A stretch of 26,087 bases of DNA from Verrucomicrobia bacterium 12-59-8 (GTDB taxonomy: Bacteria; Verrucomicrobiota; Verrucomicrobiae; Verrucomicrobiales; Verrucomicrobiaceae). This document shows, one piece after another, positions 1-7,558 of the stretch (positions are counted from its first letter, which is position 1; each line of letters opens with the position of its first letter). The notes under the pieces are model-generated. The model worked only from the letters and a program-made list of their open reading frames with translations. It had not been told where the DNA came from and made no database searches. The stretch is taken from contig NCCR01000060.1 of the NCBI GenBank assembly GCA_002279765.1, positions 1-26,087 of the forward strand. The letters run 5' to 3'. Made by a program: the position numbers and the translations under genes.

Positions 1-1329
1 ATAGCAGAAGAACAGGATCCAATTAAGCAAGCCACATTGTTATACTCGCGAGGCGACCTATTTAAAGATCTGCAAAGGAATGATGAAGCCCTCGCTGACT
101 TTAATGCAGTGATCGAAAGGCAAAGTATTACCTCCCACCTCAAATCTTTGGTTCATCTAAGCCTAGGCATAATAAAATCAAGAAATGGAGAGCTAGATGA
201 CGCAGTCAGAGATTACACCTTTGCCATTGATCAAAAAAATCTGTCTTCAGAACAGACAGCCGAAGCATTTTGTCGCCGTGGATTTGCTTATGGCGAATTG
301 GGGCGTGCACAAGAAGCAGTTGCTGACTATACAAGTGTGATCGAACAGCCGGAAGCACCACCCGCATTGCTTGCACAAGCGCTAATTAATAGAGGAATAT
401 TTTATCATGATACGGAAAATTTCAAACAAGCAATTTCAGACTACAGCAGTGCAATTCTAATACCAAACGCACATGTGAATCTTGTTGCTAATGCACTTAG
501 CCTTCGTGGACTCTCTTTTGGATTAATCGGCGAAATCCAAAATGAACTCAATGACTATAATGCATTAATTGCATTACCAAACGCACCTATTGATCTCGTG
601 GCCTTCACATTAAGACTGCGCGGTTTAATCCTTGCGTTGGAGGGAGAAATCCAGAATGCCATCGAAGACTTTACACTCCTTATCAATTTACCAAATGCTC
701 CTCTGAACGAGGTGTCCGCAGGATTGATAGCTCGCGGCCTTGCCTACCTTCAGGAAGGAAGGAAAGAAGAATCGGCAGCCGATTTTGACCGAGTCATTCA
801 ACTTTCAGGTTCCCCTCTAGCCACGAGAATCGATGCACACCTCGCCCGTGCATCAGTATATTTATCGGACGGCTATTTGCCCCTAGGCTTCGAAACTCTG
901 GAAAAGGGGCTCATATTGACAAGCACTGAAGCTCCACCACCCTTAGAGCATGTTGTGGGTATGACTAACATGCTGTTTGAGGCTGGCCTAAATATCAAAG
1001 GCCGCAAAGAATCCATATCCCGCCTGCTCGAAATCTTCAGCAAACACCAAGCCCTCCCCTTCCTCGGAGAAGCCGTCGTCCAGCACATGGGCAAACTCTT
1101 CCAAGCCGGAGCACCCTTCCCCTCCACTGACAATCTGGAGGGCTGGGCCGCAGCGTGGGAGCAGGCGGGCGAGACCGTGCCGGACTTCCGCCTCTCCCTG
1201 CGCCTGCTGCGCACTGCCGTCAACTTCGTCAAAGCCGGGGGTCAGGACCGGACGCTCCTGCTGGACCTCGCTGCCCCTGAGCGCGCCATCGTGGAACAAG
1301 CCCTAGGCCTCTCCACCGAACCCGGCTGA
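1..1329 (+). CDS. TPR-repeat protein, 5' end outside window
   Basis: The frame is open to the left edge, so the true start lies upstream and about 442 residues are visible. The visible part is a chain of helical repeats of about 35-40 residues with TPR features, such as RGxxYxxLGRxxEAxxDYxxVI and repeated LPNAP linkers, filling roughly the first 280 residues. A helical C-terminal region without clear repeats follows. TPR arrays are protein-protein interaction scaffolds. In related bacteria such tails often follow a large N-terminal NTPase or effector domain, but nothing upstream is visible to show that here. Base composition changes within the gene: up to about position 1000 it is AT-richer (near 40-45% GC by eye), and from about 1020 to the stop it is near 65% GC. 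No function is assigned. Confidence 0.75.
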   Translation: MAEEQDPIKQATLLYSRGDLFKDLQRNDEALADFNAVIERQSITSHLKSLVHLSLGIIKSRNGELDDAVRDYTFAIDQKNLSSEQTAEAFCRRGFAYGELGRAQEAVADYTSVIEQPEAPPALLAQALINRGIFYHDTENFKQAISDYSSAILIPNAHVNLVANALSLRGLSFGLIGEIQNELNDYNALIALPNAPIDLVAFTLRLRGLILALEGEIQNAIEDFTLLINLPNAPLNEVSAGLIARGLAYLQEGRKEESAADFDRVIQLSGSPLATRIDAHLARASVYLSDGYLPLGFETLEKGLILTSTEAPPPLEHVVGMTNMLFEAGLNIKGRKESISRLLEIFSKHQALPFLGEAVVQHMGKLFQAGAPFPSTDNLEGWAAAWEQAGETVPDFRLSLRLLRTAVNFVKAGGQDRTLLLDLAAPERAIVEQALGLSTEPG

Positions 1330-1421
1330 GCGTCATCCTCACCCCGAGGTCACCCCTGTTCAGCGTGCCTCAATAAACCTCAGCCTTTACCCACAGCGCT
1401 TCACCCCTCACCCCCCCCCCG

Positions 1422-2468
1422 CTAAAACGTCCAGTTTAGCGACACCGTGCCAAAGACCTGCGGCGCGATCTGTGCGCTGAATTCCTTGGTGCGGTACACG
1501 ATGGCGTAGGCCAGCTTCGTGTTGCGGTAGTTGATCACAAAGCCTGTGCTCAGATCTGCCACGAACACATTGTGCCCCACCGATGGGCTGCTGCCAAAGG
1601 TGTTGCCGTCCAGAAAGATGTTGTGCGCCACAGCGCGCCCGTCCACCCGCGCAAAGACGTGGAAGCCCAGCGGAAACCATGAGCGCTCCGCACCCAGCGC
1701 ACCATCCACCGGGGTGGAGGCGGCGGAGGAGGGGCCGATGCTGGCCGTGCCGTAGTCGTCCGGCAGATTGAGTCCAAAGCGGAATTCACCGCCCACATTG
1801 GCGTAGTCCTTCACATTGCCCGCCGTCGCGCCGGCATGCGGCATCAGCTCCCATTCCAGGCCGCTGCGCTTCACGAGGTGCGGCCAGCGCCAGGTGCGCT
1901 CATACGCCAGGGTGATGCCGACTTCATTGTGCAGTTGGTTGTCCCACCCGTTGGGGTGGTCAAAGCCGCGCACATCATGCACATAGCGCTGCGCCTCCTG
2001 CGCATACGAGTAGGAGCCCACCACGCCGATGTCCATCACCAGGATGTTGCGGACTTTCTCCGTCTTCCACACCACGCCGTTGGAGACATACAGCCAGCCA
2101 GCATACGGGCGGTCCGTCGCTGCCGGAGTGAAGGTCTCCGTGTTGTCCGGCGTGTAAATGTCCTGCCCGATGGAGAAGATCAGGTTCTTCTGATACGCCG
2201 AGTCGTGGACGAATGGCAGCAGGTCAAACACCGGCAGCATCGTGCGCGCAAACGGCGAGTCGCCGAGCTGCGCGAGATCTGGCGAGGTCCAGCTAACCTT
2301 CACCCCGCTGGTGTAGTAGCGGTCCGTACCGGCGAAGAGATCGTTTTCAATGTAGATGCCCAGAGTCCCACCCGTGGTGGGGGAGTCAGCCATGGCAGGC
2401 GCAGGGGCAAGCACGGCCGCCAGCAGCAGTAGCAGACTGACGGACAAGGTGGCAAAGGTAGGTTTCAT
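1422..2468 (-). CDS. LpxR-like lipid A deacylase (DUF2219), outer membrane
   Basis: A 348-aa protein with a clean signal peptide ending near APAMA. Just after it comes the family signature IENDLFAGTDRYYTSGVK, in which Asn42 and Asp43 correspond to the N-terminal Asn-Asp pair of the LpxR active site. A later segment, NQLHNEVGITLAYERTW, supplies a candidate catalytic histidine. The sequence ends in an aromatic residue (LNWTF), as expected for an outer-membrane beta barrel. LpxR enzymes remove the 3'-linked acyloxyacyl chain of lipid A; substrate here is inferred from family only. I chose the ATG at 2468 because it begins directly with the signal peptide. An in-frame ATG at 2507 would add 13 residues before it. 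No strong Shine-Dalgarno sequence is visible at either start. The lipoprotein genes upstream on the same strand suggest an envelope-related neighbourhood. Confidence 0.85.
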   Translation of the reverse strand: MKPTFATLSVSLLLLLAAVLAPAPAMADSPTTGGTLGIYIENDLFAGTDRYYTSGVKVSWTSPDLAQLGDSPFARTMLPVFDLLPFVHDSAYQKNLIFSIGQDIYTPDNTETFTPAATDRPYAGWLYVSNGVVWKTEKVRNILVMDIGVVGSYSYAQEAQRYVHDVRGFDHPNGWDNQLHNEVGITLAYERTWRWPHLVKRSGLEWELMPHAGATAGNVKDYANVGGEFRFGLNLPDDYGTASIGPSSAASTPVDGALGAERSWFPLGFHVFARVDGRAVAHNIFLDGNTFGSSPSVGHNVFVADLSTGFVINYRNTKLAYAIVYRTKEFSAQIAPQVFGTVSLNWTF

Positions 2469-2599
2469 AAAAGGATGCGGAGTGTTTGGGTGCGGGCGGT
2501 TTATCATTAGATCTCGCTCAGCGGACGGGATGCCAGTACCTGTCCGCTCCTGTCAGAATACAGCACAGGCCGGGTACCATCCTCTCAATCGGCCAAATA

Positions 2600-2651
2600 G
2601 CCAACAAACAAAGCGTTGCGGAAAAAGCCCGGCAGGCTTCGTCAGCAACGC
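2600..2651 (-). terminator. Intrinsic terminator after the entericidin-like gene
   Basis: Read on the minus strand, outer arms GCGTTGC and GCAACGC (2651-2645 and 2619-2613) enclose an inner hairpin AAGCC-TGCCG-GGCTT followed by Ts. Beyond the outer stem comes a T-rich run, TTTGTTTGTTGG. It lies 22 bp after the stop codon of the small lipoprotein gene, so transcription of that gene probably ends before the LpxR-like gene. Confidence 0.7.
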
Positions 2652-2673
2652 ATTGAAAGAGGACGGAGCCGCT

Positions 2674-2817
2674 TTAGCGGGAGGCGTGCTCAATGTGGCC
2701 GCCCACATGCTCGACGTCCTGGCCGAAGCCACGCACAGTGCGGCAGCTGGTGCCAATGAGGGTCCAGGCAGCAGAGGCGAGGACGAGAAGAGCGAGACGT
2801 TGGATGGATGTTTTCAT
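2674..2817 (-). CDS. Entericidin-like small lipoprotein (47 aa)
   Basis: A 47-residue ORF reading MKTSIQRLALLVLASAAW, then TLIGTSC and RTVRGFGQDVEHVGGHIEHA, ending in SR. It has a hydrophobic export signal, a probable lipidated Cys25, and the entericidin pattern C-x-T-V-x-G-x-G-x-D-(3)-G-x-x-I. Entericidins A and B are tiny membrane lipoproteins proposed to act as an antidote/toxin pair in enterics; outside them the family mostly has unknown roles, often stress-induced. The length fits the family. Upstream the leader is an unusual AC-rich tract (ACAACAACATCAACAACA) running almost to the ATG, with no Shine-Dalgarno. A good intrinsic terminator follows. The coiled-coil lipoprotein gene lies 99 bp upstream on the same strand. 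Confidence 0.8.
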   Translation of the reverse strand: MKTSIQRLALLVLASAAWTLIGTSCRTVRGFGQDVEHVGGHIEHASR

Positions 2818-2916
2818 AGTGTTGTTGTTGATGTTGTTGTGGTTCGGTTCGGGAGATTAAAGGGGGGGGCAAAGGAGCAGGCCCAGCGGCTGAATGCGCT
2901 CCGTCGCGGGGCGTGG

Positions 2917-3219
2917 CTACTTCTGCACCGCATCCACCTTGGCCTTGGCGGCCGCAGCGTCGGCATCGGCCTTCAGCTTCTCAGCATCGAGCTGCGCCTG
3001 GGCGGAGGCCTGGTCGGCGGTGATGTTGGCCTTGTCGATCTTGGCATTGATGTCCGTCTGCGCCTTGTCCTCTTTGGCAGCGGCGTCCACGGCATCCTTC
3101 TGGTGGTCGATCGCCGTCTGGGTGGCGTCATTCTTGGCGTCGATGGCTTGTTTCTGTTTGTTGCAACTGACGGCCAGGACGGTTGAGAAAGTGAGGATGA
3201 GGAATAGTATGTGTTTCAT
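2917..3219 (-). CDS. Small Ala/Lys/Asp-rich coiled-coil lipoprotein
   Basis: A 100-aa protein starting MKHILFLILTFSTVLAVSC, a short lipoprotein signal with probable lipidated Cys19. The remaining 80 residues are strongly heptad-like and rich in Ala, Lys, Asp and Gln, ending KAKVDAVQK, so a long coiled coil is expected. The layout resembles Lpp-type or YgdI-like lipoproteins that line the periplasm, but no specific family is recognised. The frame stays open upstream to about 3549. I rejected that extension because it is Arg-rich, crosses the intergenic repeat, and would bury the signal peptide. It is probably cotranscribed with, or close to, the entericidin-like gene. Confidence 0.75.
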   Translation of the reverse strand: MKHILFLILTFSTVLAVSCNKQKQAIDAKNDATQTAIDHQKDAVDAAAKEDKAQTDINAKIDKANITADQASAQAQLDAEKLKADADAAAAKAKVDAVQK

Positions 3220-3400
3220 GCGTATCAGGGTTGGATGTTCAAACATCGTCAGCCGGGTGGCTGGTCGATGGGTGGACATTTCCTCATCCCGCCCGCTCAT
3301 GCCATGGGGTATAACCCTACCCAACATAGCCATGCACCGCCACACGGCCGCCCGTCCTGATGAGAAGCATGGACAGCGCGGCATGCCCCCACTCCTGGCG

Positions 3401-3560
3401 TTTTTTTTACGCGGCGGATTTCCGGAACGCGCACGTGCAGCCGCTCGGCGGCGGGCTGAGGACAGCCCCGCCCTACCCCGCGCCTCACATGCGAGCGCCC
3501 AGCGCGAGGTGGGGCGGCTTGTCCTCAAGCCGCCGCCGTCGAAGCCCATGCCCTTCGAGC
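3401..3560. repeat. Composite palindromic repeat, copy R1 (inverted pair)
   Basis: Two copies of the window's recurring hairpin face each other here. The forward hairpin has arms GGCGGCTTG (3513-3521) and CAAGCCGCC (3526-3534) with loop TCCT. The inverted one lies at about 3449-3474, with GGGCTG-AGGA-CAGCCC at its centre. A spacer with the conserved block GCGAGCGCCCA separates them. To the left, in inverted orientation, is the repeat's tail motif, containing GGATTTCCGG. Confidence 0.8.
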
Positions 3561-3770
3561 AAGAAACAGTCTGCTCAACAGAAATGAGTTCTGCAGTCTG
3601 CTAGATGAGGTGCCGTATCGCTCGTTTCGTTGGCCCTCTTTGATCAACCTCCGTCTGGAGATGCCTGTTCGAGCCATTTTCACAGGGGGGCACTTCGGGC
3701 ATGGATCCGCAAACGATGACAATGACGCCATCACTGAAGGCTTCGCGGCGTCCTTTGTCGATGCTCGGGG
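3561..3770. other. Non-coding stretch between repeat R1 and the LCIB-type gene
   Basis: Short ORFs occur on both strands but have no convincing composition, start or family signature. A CAGTCTGCT motif is repeated near 3568 and 3594. I see no clear terminator for the gene ending at 3771. Confidence 0.4.
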
Positions 3771-4514
3771 TTACACCAGGTGTTGTAGCTGGCTCGTGCG
3801 AGCGCCGGTGGCGAGTTCGATGACGTCAAATTTTCGATTGGCGGTAAAAGAGCCGGTGTCGCTATCGCTATTGATCAGCACGGCCCCCATGAGAATGACG
3901 TAGCGGCACTGGTAGTGTGTGGCAGCGACGAGACTCTCAATGCGCTCGTCAATGGCTTCGTAAATGACGTCAGTGGCCGTCAGCAGCGGATTGGGCGCTC
4001 CGAGGATGCGTTCCTTTTGACGCAGCAGGATCTGCTCCAGCGTATTCATCTGGTAGTCCATGTCGGTGACGTGGCCAGGGGTGACTTGGTCGTTGGCAAG
4101 CCGGTTGAGCGCGGCCTTGGCGGCTCCGCAGCAGCCTGAGTGCCGGCTTTGGCCATGACGGTGAATCTCGCCGACGGTGCCACCTTTAGAGATGCCGATG
4201 TGCGGCCCGTAATAGATGAGCACGGCCCCATCGTCTGGCACATGGCTGGCAAAGGCGCCCATGCCCGTGAGGCCTGTGAAGGGGAAGCCGTCGAGACCGC
4301 CCATTTTGAAGGGACCGAGAAACTCATGCGTGCGGGCAGGATACTGAATGCTGTTCACATCGTCGCTGCAGAGACTGTCAGCCAGCATGACCTGCGCGGG
4401 TTCGAGATCGAGGTGATCTTCGACGAAGTCGATGAGGCGGTTCACGCTGTCGATGGTGGTGAGGGCCTGGGGATAGTGCTGGCGAATGAGGGCAAGTTTG
4501 TCGCGTTTCTTCAT
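3771..4514 (-). CDS. LCIB-type beta-carbonic anhydrase domain protein
   Basis: A 247-aa protein matching the LCIB/LCIC family, named for the limiting-CO2-inducible protein of Chlamydomonas and shown in some members to be a non-canonical beta-carbonic anhydrase. Visible landmarks are SLCSDD (Cys49, Asp51), GGLDGFPFTGLTGMGAF (72-88), SHVPDDG (His91), YYGPHIGI (His105), and RHSGCCGAA (Cys128, Cys129). One Cys-His-Cys set from these would bind the catalytic zinc, with Asp51 as the neighbouring acid. The predicted reaction is CO2 hydration to bicarbonate; activity is inferred, since not all family members are active. There is no signal peptide, so it should be cytoplasmic. It starts 17 bp after the bestrophin-like gene stops, on the same strand, so cotranscription is very likely. 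Start: ATG at 4514 (MKKRDKL), with no clear Shine-Dalgarno. Confidence 0.85.
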   Translation of the reverse strand: MKKRDKLALIRQHYPQALTTIDSVNRLIDFVEDHLDLEPAQVMLADSLCSDDVNSIQYPARTHEFLGPFKMGGLDGFPFTGLTGMGAFASHVPDDGAVLIYYGPHIGISKGGTVGEIHRHGQSRHSGCCGAAKAALNRLANDQVTPGHVTDMDYQMNTLEQILLRQKERILGAPNPLLTATDVIYEAIDERIESLVAATHYQCRYVILMGAVLINSDSDTGSFTANRKFDVIELATGARTSQLQHLV

Positions 4515-4531
4515 GGCGTGAGGTGTTCGCT

Positions 4532-5542
4532 TTAAAGCAGGATGTTGTTCTGTGGCTGGATTGCAGGCGGCAGTTTGGTGTCGCCGAGCATTTCGAGCAT
4601 GTCGATTTCGATGGCTCGGCTCATTTGGCTGATGGGCACGTCATTGGCACCACCTTCAAAGGGATTTTCAGTGCTTTCGCCCACTTGCTCCAGCGAGACA
4701 TAGACCCAGGAGAGCAGCAGGCTGAAGGGGATGACCAGCCAGACCATGTGTCCATGCATGAGGCCCGCGACGCGGTCATTGAGTGCGTCAAACTCCCGCA
4801 GCATGCCGAAGGGCAGCAGGAAGCAAAACAACCGAATGAAGAAGGTATTGATCGTGGCGAACTGACGCGGGTAAGGAAAGTTTTTGATGCGTTCGCTGCG
4901 GCCTTGGTGGTCAAAATGGTCACGGACAGCGCGTTGCATCTCCAGATGGTAGAGAGGCTCCAGAGCGCCTTCTGCGGCGAGTTTGGCAAGAGCGGCGGAC
5001 TGCAGGCTCATGATCTGCGCGGCGCGGTTTTTGGTCGCAAGAATGCTGAGGAGTTCGTCTGCAACCAGATGCCGGGCCAATTCATCCTGCAATGGCGTAT
5101 CCAGCTCCGGCACGCGGTATTGGCGGCGGTATTCGGAATTGTGCGCGAGGTGCAGGTTTTCCCACACACGGCCATCACGCATCTGATAGCGCAGGGCCGT
5201 GAGCCACGCGATGTGCCGACTCACGAGCGCGCGCGCCTCTTGCGGCCTGCCTCGGAGAAAGTCCCGGCTCATGACTGCCCATGCGCGGCTGTGGTTGAGG
5301 ATGCCTCCCCAAATCTGCCGCGCCTCCCAGGTGCGGTTGTAGGTTTGCGTATTCTTAAAGCCGACAATGAAGGCCGTGGCAGTGCCCAGCAGCGCGACGA
5401 CGGTCCACGGAATGGCCATCCATTTCCAGCCGGCGATTTGATACAGCACCACCGGCACGCAACCGATGACGAGCAGCCAATAAATGGAACGACGTGTCCA
5501 AAGGAGGAATTCAAAAAGGCTATAGCGGCGGCCTGCGTGCAT
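4532..5542 (-). CDS. Bestrophin-family ion channel
   Basis: A 336-aa membrane protein of the bestrophin/RFP-TM family. Hydrophobic helices lie near residues 17-37 and 42-62, and again near 230-250 and 270-290. The family signature GFKNTQTYNRTWEAR (61-75) is followed by WGGILNHSRAWA. The hallmark acidic ENPFEGGANDVP motif stands near residue 300, after the last helix. Bestrophins form pentameric channels, usually for anions including chloride and bicarbonate, although some bacterial members conduct cations. Algal bestrophin-like proteins deliver bicarbonate to carbonic anhydrases. Here the next gene is an LCIB-type carbonic anhydrase, so bicarbonate is the most plausible ion, by context only. 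The start is ATG at 5542 (MHAGRRYSLFEFLLW), giving a usual bacterial bestrophin length. A 164-bp gap and a hairpin separate it from the upstream dehydrogenase gene. Confidence 0.9.
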   Translation of the reverse strand: MHAGRRYSLFEFLLWTRRSIYWLLVIGCVPVVLYQIAGWKWMAIPWTVVALLGTATAFIVGFKNTQTYNRTWEARQIWGGILNHSRAWAVMSRDFLRGRPQEARALVSRHIAWLTALRYQMRDGRVWENLHLAHNSEYRRQYRVPELDTPLQDELARHLVADELLSILATKNRAAQIMSLQSAALAKLAAEGALEPLYHLEMQRAVRDHFDHQGRSERIKNFPYPRQFATINTFFIRLFCFLLPFGMLREFDALNDRVAGLMHGHMVWLVIPFSLLLSWVYVSLEQVGESTENPFEGGANDVPISQMSRAIEIDMLEMLGDTKLPPAIQPQNNILL

Positions 5543-5609
5543 GACTGATCGTGGGGTTCAAATGGGGTTACTCAAGCAGCGCATAATCTCAGCCATCAAG
5601 TGAATCAAG

Positions 5610-5655
5610 CCGTCGCCATGCCAAACGGCCCATTCCCGCGGTAGGAATGGGCCGT
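5610..5655 (-). terminator. Hairpin after the SDR gene, probable terminator
   Basis: A perfect 12-bp stem, ACGGCCCATTCC (5625-5636) and GGAATGGGCCGT (5644-5655), closes a 7-nt loop. On the minus strand it is followed by TTTGG, a weak T run. It lies about 50 bp after the dehydrogenase stop and before the bestrophin start, so the bestrophin/LCIB pair probably has its own promoter. Confidence 0.6.
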
Positions 5656-5706
5656 GAGTACGACGCACAGGCCAAGGATGGCGATGCCTGCGGTCTTCAT
5701 GTTGGA

Positions 5707-6480
5707 TCAGCGCGTGGTGTAGCCGCCATTGGCAAAGATCGTCTGGCCAGTGATCCACCAGCCTTCGCCTACGAGGAAGCGGATCAGCGGCGCGATGTCT
5801 TCGATGTCAGTCAGCCCCGTCTTGGTGAACTTGCTGAGAGCTGCGGCGTTTTGATTGTAGTTCGCAGATTCCTTCGTCTCCTGACCGTAGAAGAATGGCG
5901 TCTCCATCGGTCCAGGTCCGACGGCGGTCACGGAAATACCGCGTGCGCCGAACTCCTTCGATGCCGCGCGGGTGTAGTGCTCCACGGGAGCCTTCGAGCC
6001 AGGATAGATGGCGTAACCATCCGTGTAGGCGGCCAGCAGGGATGAAACGATGGTGCAGATTTTGCCACCGTCATTCAGCTTCGCCCCGGCAGTTTGCAGG
6101 AAGAAGAATGCGGCCTTGGAGTTCACTGCGAAGATTTTGTCATAATCCTCCTCCGTGGTGCTGAGGATCGGCTTCTTGATGACCATTCCTGTCGTGTTCA
6201 CGGCGATGTCCACCCCGCCGAAAGCCTTGATGCCAGCATCGAAAAGCGCGGTGTTATTCGCTGGTACAGAGAGGTCTACCTGGAAAGAAATGGCATCTGC
6301 GCCCAGCTCTTTCACTGCGGCGACGGTCTCATCTGCGGCATCCTTGGTCGCCGCGCTGTTGTAATGCACGACCACGGCTTTCACGCCATGCTTGGCGAGA
6401 TCACGGCTGATCAGGCCGCCGAGGTTCTTGGCTCCGCCGCCGATGAGGGCGACCTTGTCTTTGATGGTATTATGGTTCAT
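5707..6480 (-). CDS. Short-chain dehydrogenase/reductase (SDR)
   Basis: A 257-aa classical SDR. The N-terminal Rossmann segment VALIGGGAKNLGG (10-22) is a variant of the TGxxxGxG cofactor loop. It is followed by DLSVP (the usual DV/DL adenine-contact site), NTTG (variant of NNAG), a serine in IVSSLL, and the YPGSK form of the YxxxK catalytic motif, then GPGPMETPFFY. The active-site Ser-Tyr-Lys set is intact. It would reduce or oxidise a carbonyl/alcohol with NAD(P)(H); substrate cannot be told. Start: ATG at 6480 (MNHNTIKDKVAL). It is divergent from the AraC-type gene, with a shared intergenic region carrying a partial palindrome, the usual layout of a regulator and its target. It is probably monocistronic, given the hairpin that follows. 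Confidence 0.9.
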   Translation of the reverse strand: MNHNTIKDKVALIGGGAKNLGGLISRDLAKHGVKAVVVHYNSAATKDAADETVAAVKELGADAISFQVDLSVPANNTALFDAGIKAFGGVDIAVNTTGMVIKKPILSTTEEDYDKIFAVNSKAAFFFLQTAGAKLNDGGKICTIVSSLLAAYTDGYAIYPGSKAPVEHYTRAASKEFGARGISVTAVGPGPMETPFFYGQETKESANYNQNAAALSKFTKTGLTDIEDIAPLIRFLVGEGWWITGQTIFANGGYTTR

Positions 6481-6573
6481 GCCGAAGGGTGTTTGAGTTT
6501 AAAAATGCGCGCAGCCGGGAATAGGCGCGGGCTCCCTTATAGGTTTTCTCTCGTCATTCCGCTTTCACGATCT

Positions 6574-6597
6574 CCGGCACACTTTCAAACTTGCCGG
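6574..6597. promoter_or_regulatory. Partial palindrome between SDR and AraC genes, candidate operator
   Basis: Arms CCGGCA (6574-6579) and TGCCGG (6592-6597) flank an AT-richer centre, ACTTTCAAACT. On the minus strand a CCTATAAGG sequence (about 6534-6542) could serve as a -10 element for the SDR gene. The site fits the divergent AraC-regulator layout, but binding is only inferred. Confidence 0.35.
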
Positions 6598-6606
6598 ATC
6601 AGGGAC

Positions 6607-7536
6607 GTGAGTGAGATTCCGCCCGTGTCACGGAAACCCTCCACACGCATCGGCGATGGTGCCCCCGCAGTCGTGCTAGAGGAAATGCAAAAGCATTTCC
6701 CTGTCATGGACTTCATTGTTCGCGGTGATGACATCCGCAAGCCCACGGACTGGCGCATACATGAAGATAAGCACTCAATCGTAGTACACCTCAGTGGTCA
6801 CATGAGTCGCCTGGAAACCGAACTCGACGGTTTCGGTGGCAGCAAGGGTGCTGCACTGCCCGGCGAGATCTGGACCGTACCCGCCGAGCGCCAATACGCC
6901 AGTCACGCCTGCGGTAAGACCATTGAATACGCCGTGATCATGCTCCAGCCGCACGCGAAAGACATCCTGCTGGGCTCTGCGGCTGGACGCCTGGACATCA
7001 AGCCCCTCGCAGGCGTGCGCGATGACTTCCTGCACCACGCTGTCCGGCAGATGATCGCAGCCATGCGCGCGGCCAGCGATGTCTCTGACATGCTCGCGCA
7101 ATCGCTCAGTCATTCCATCAGCCTGCACCTGCTCAGTTTACTCGCGCTTGATGGCCTGGGTGCAGCCGTGAGCAAAGTCACAGGCCCCTTGCTCAACAAG
7201 CTCACCGTCCGCCGACTGCGCGACCACATTCATGATCGCCTCGACGAGCGCCTTACCCTCGAAGAGCTCGCCAAGATCGCAGGCATGACCACGCACCAAT
7301 TCCTTGTGGCCTTCCGAAAAGCCTTCTCCAGCACACCCGGCCAATACATCATCCAGCAGCGTCTTCGAAGTGCGCAGAACATGCTCTTAAACACACGCAA
7401 AGACATCACCACCATCGCCCTTGAATGTGGTTTCTCCAGCCATAGCCACCTCACCGCTTCTTTCACCAAGCAAGTGGGTTGCAGCCCGAGCATCTTCCGC
7501 ACTACGGCGCGGAAATTCCAGATTCCCCTTTGGTGA
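6607..7536 (+). CDS. AraC-family transcriptional regulator
   Basis: The C-terminal third is an AraC/XylS double helix-turn-helix: LRDHIHDRLDERLTLEELAK, then MTTHQFLVAFRKAFSSTPG, QYIIQQRLRSAQNML and DITTIALECGFSSHSHLTASF, ending near CSPSIFR. The N-terminal part looks like a cupin-like sensor, with short beta strands (HSIVVHLSGHMSRLE, GEIWTVPAERQY). It should bind a small ligand and activate or repress the divergent SDR gene. The start is uncertain: GTG at 6607, GTG at 6625 and ATG at 6685 are all in frame. I chose 6607 because the codons between it and the ATG look like coding sequence (GDGAPAVVLEEMQK). The open frame extends much further upstream but there overlaps the SDR gene. Length is about 309 aa, normal for the family. 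Confidence 0.85.
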   Translation: MSEIPPVSRKPSTRIGDGAPAVVLEEMQKHFPVMDFIVRGDDIRKPTDWRIHEDKHSIVVHLSGHMSRLETELDGFGGSKGAALPGEIWTVPAERQYASHACGKTIEYAVIMLQPHAKDILLGSAAGRLDIKPLAGVRDDFLHHAVRQMIAAMRAASDVSDMLAQSLSHSISLHLLSLLALDGLGAAVSKVTGPLLNKLTVRRLRDHIHDRLDERLTLEELAKIAGMTTHQFLVAFRKAFSSTPGQYIIQQRLRSAQNMLLNTRKDITTIALECGFSSHSHLTASFTKQVGCSPSIFRTTARKFQIPLW

Positions 7537-7558
7537 AAAAGTTGCCGCACGGCGCGGC

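Noticed and set aside
4523..5548. 341-codon plus-strand ORF opposite the bestrophin gene
   Set aside because: The minus strand encodes an unmistakable bestrophin; the plus-strand product is an antisense shadow.
5605..5700. 31-codon ORF on the minus strand directly after the SDR stop, starting MKTAGIAILGLCVVLTAHSY
   Set aside because: It has a hydrophobic start and sits 6 bp after the SDR stop, but it runs through the perfect 12-bp terminator-like hairpin and no family or conservation can be shown.
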